Assembly (NCBI GenBank): GCA_013398955.1 | Contig: VWPU01002097.1 | Location: forward strand, 1-64,000 | DNA length: 64,000 nucleotides | Reading direction: 5' to 3' | DNA from: Callaeas wilsoni | Taxonomy: Eukaryota > Chordata > Aves > Passeriformes > Callaeidae | In this document: in pieces, positions 63,147-64,000 of the stretch | Layout: each line of letters begins with the position of its first letter | How positions within the stretch are numbered: the stretch's first letter is position 1 | Notes under the pieces: model-generated | What the model saw: only the letters and a program-made list of their open reading frames with translations | What the model was told of the DNA's origin: nothing | Databases searched by the model: none | Position numbers and translations under genes: made by a program

Positions 63147-64000
63147 AAATGTGATTCTTTCTCTGAACTTGGCAATTATATCCTAAGAATGTGCTGTGCG
63201 AGGGGACAGGGATAATTTGATTGCACAAGTGAACTGCTAATATTAGGTATTTGCATTATTCTGAATGGGTAAAAACACTTGAGTTTCCGTAGGCTTTTCA
63301 GATGCTGGAGCACAAGGTGGGAAAGGATTGAAGAAGTGCAAAAAGTTGAAAAAACGCTTTTAAAAAGCACAGAAATAGTATAGGATGAGCCACAGAGATT
63401 TTGCCAGGCATTGAGAAAAGGGTACATTTTAAAAGAAACCTAATTAAAACTTATTCTGTGAATACTCCCCTCCTTCAGGGCTGCAGTCTGTGTCTGTAGC
63501 TGCTGTGCTAAAGTACTGTAGTAACACACAGTGGCAAGCAAAGAGCTTGGGACATGCCTTTATGAATATTCACGGAGCAGAAAAAGAGTTGTATGATCAA
63601 AGGCAGTAAGCTAATGCAAATATAAACCAAATGCTGGAATTTATTCTAAATTCTGGCATTTTCTGAGAGTACTCATCAACAATTACATTGGTGGCATTTT
63701 GAGTACCTGAACATGAAATCACATTCAGTGTACTTGGCAGCTTCAGTGTGTTCCTTAGTAATTTATAGTTTTGCTCCAAATGCTAAGCTTCTGAAATAGG
63801 TGTAACTCAGCTGCAAGGCACTGACATTTGGATTTAAAATACCATACCTGTAAGAATACAACATATTTTCCAAGAGCTTTACAAATAATCAGGAATGCAC
63901 TGCCAGGCTGGTGCTGTGTGTATACACATCAGAGATTTGGGCTTTCGGGCTCTACTTGTCTTCAAGATCAAAACTCTCAAGTGACTACCTATAACATTTA
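63147..64000. other. Non-genic AT-rich DNA, nothing recognised
   Basis: Unique sequence with short frames only; no splice pair, repeat or RNA gene is recognised up to the window end. Confidence 0.5.

Noticed and set aside
1..64000. tRNA, rRNA, CRISPR arrays, bacterial operons, well-known conserved microRNAs
   Set aside because: I looked for B-box GGTTCGAATC-like words, regularly spaced direct repeats and common microRNA seeds in context and found none that could be supported.

Overview
The window looks like nuclear DNA from a bird. The reasons are three CR1 retrotransposon copies with the usual avian 3' ends, one further repeat I recognise as a common avian retroelement sequence, AT-rich DNA with low repeat density, and no bacterial gene organisation. 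The species cannot be told from what I can see. All homology statements come from recognition by eye; no database was searched.

Layout. The window is a gene desert or the inside of one or more very long introns. No complete protein-coding gene, tRNA, rRNA or known microRNA was recognised. The only clearly recognisable protein homology is a broken CR1 reverse-transcriptase remnant on the minus strand at 34.7-35.6 kb. From 0 to 29 kb the DNA is AT-rich and unique, with a short CR1 tail at 4.1 kb, A/C-rich simple tracts, and some blocks (7.2-9.1 kb, 19.2-19.6 kb) that look like conserved non-coding sequence. From 29.2 to 30.8 kb there is a GC-rich island: a 300-bp stretch of about 66% GC, a possible minus-strand exon at 29.85-29.96 kb, and a diverged avian retroelement piece. 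From 31.6 to 32.1 kb lies the strongest enhancer-like block, rich in homeodomain cores next to an E-box. From 35.6 to 64 kb the sequence is again AT-rich and unique, with homopolymer and AT microsatellite tracts, a 14-bp inverted repeat at 45.4 kb, a possible poly(A)-tailed insertion at 48.2-48.6 kb, and a last CR1 tail at 63.1 kb.

There is no operon or pathway to describe. If the window has a function beyond spacing, it is most likely cis-regulatory, or it lies in introns of a minus-strand transcript: the three best exon-like segments (5.1, 26.1 and 29.9 kb) are all on the minus strand, but their reading phases do not join into one frame. I found no convincing new biological system; the items most worth testing are the exon-like segments, the homeodomain-site palindrome at 25.2 kb and the enhancer-like blocks.
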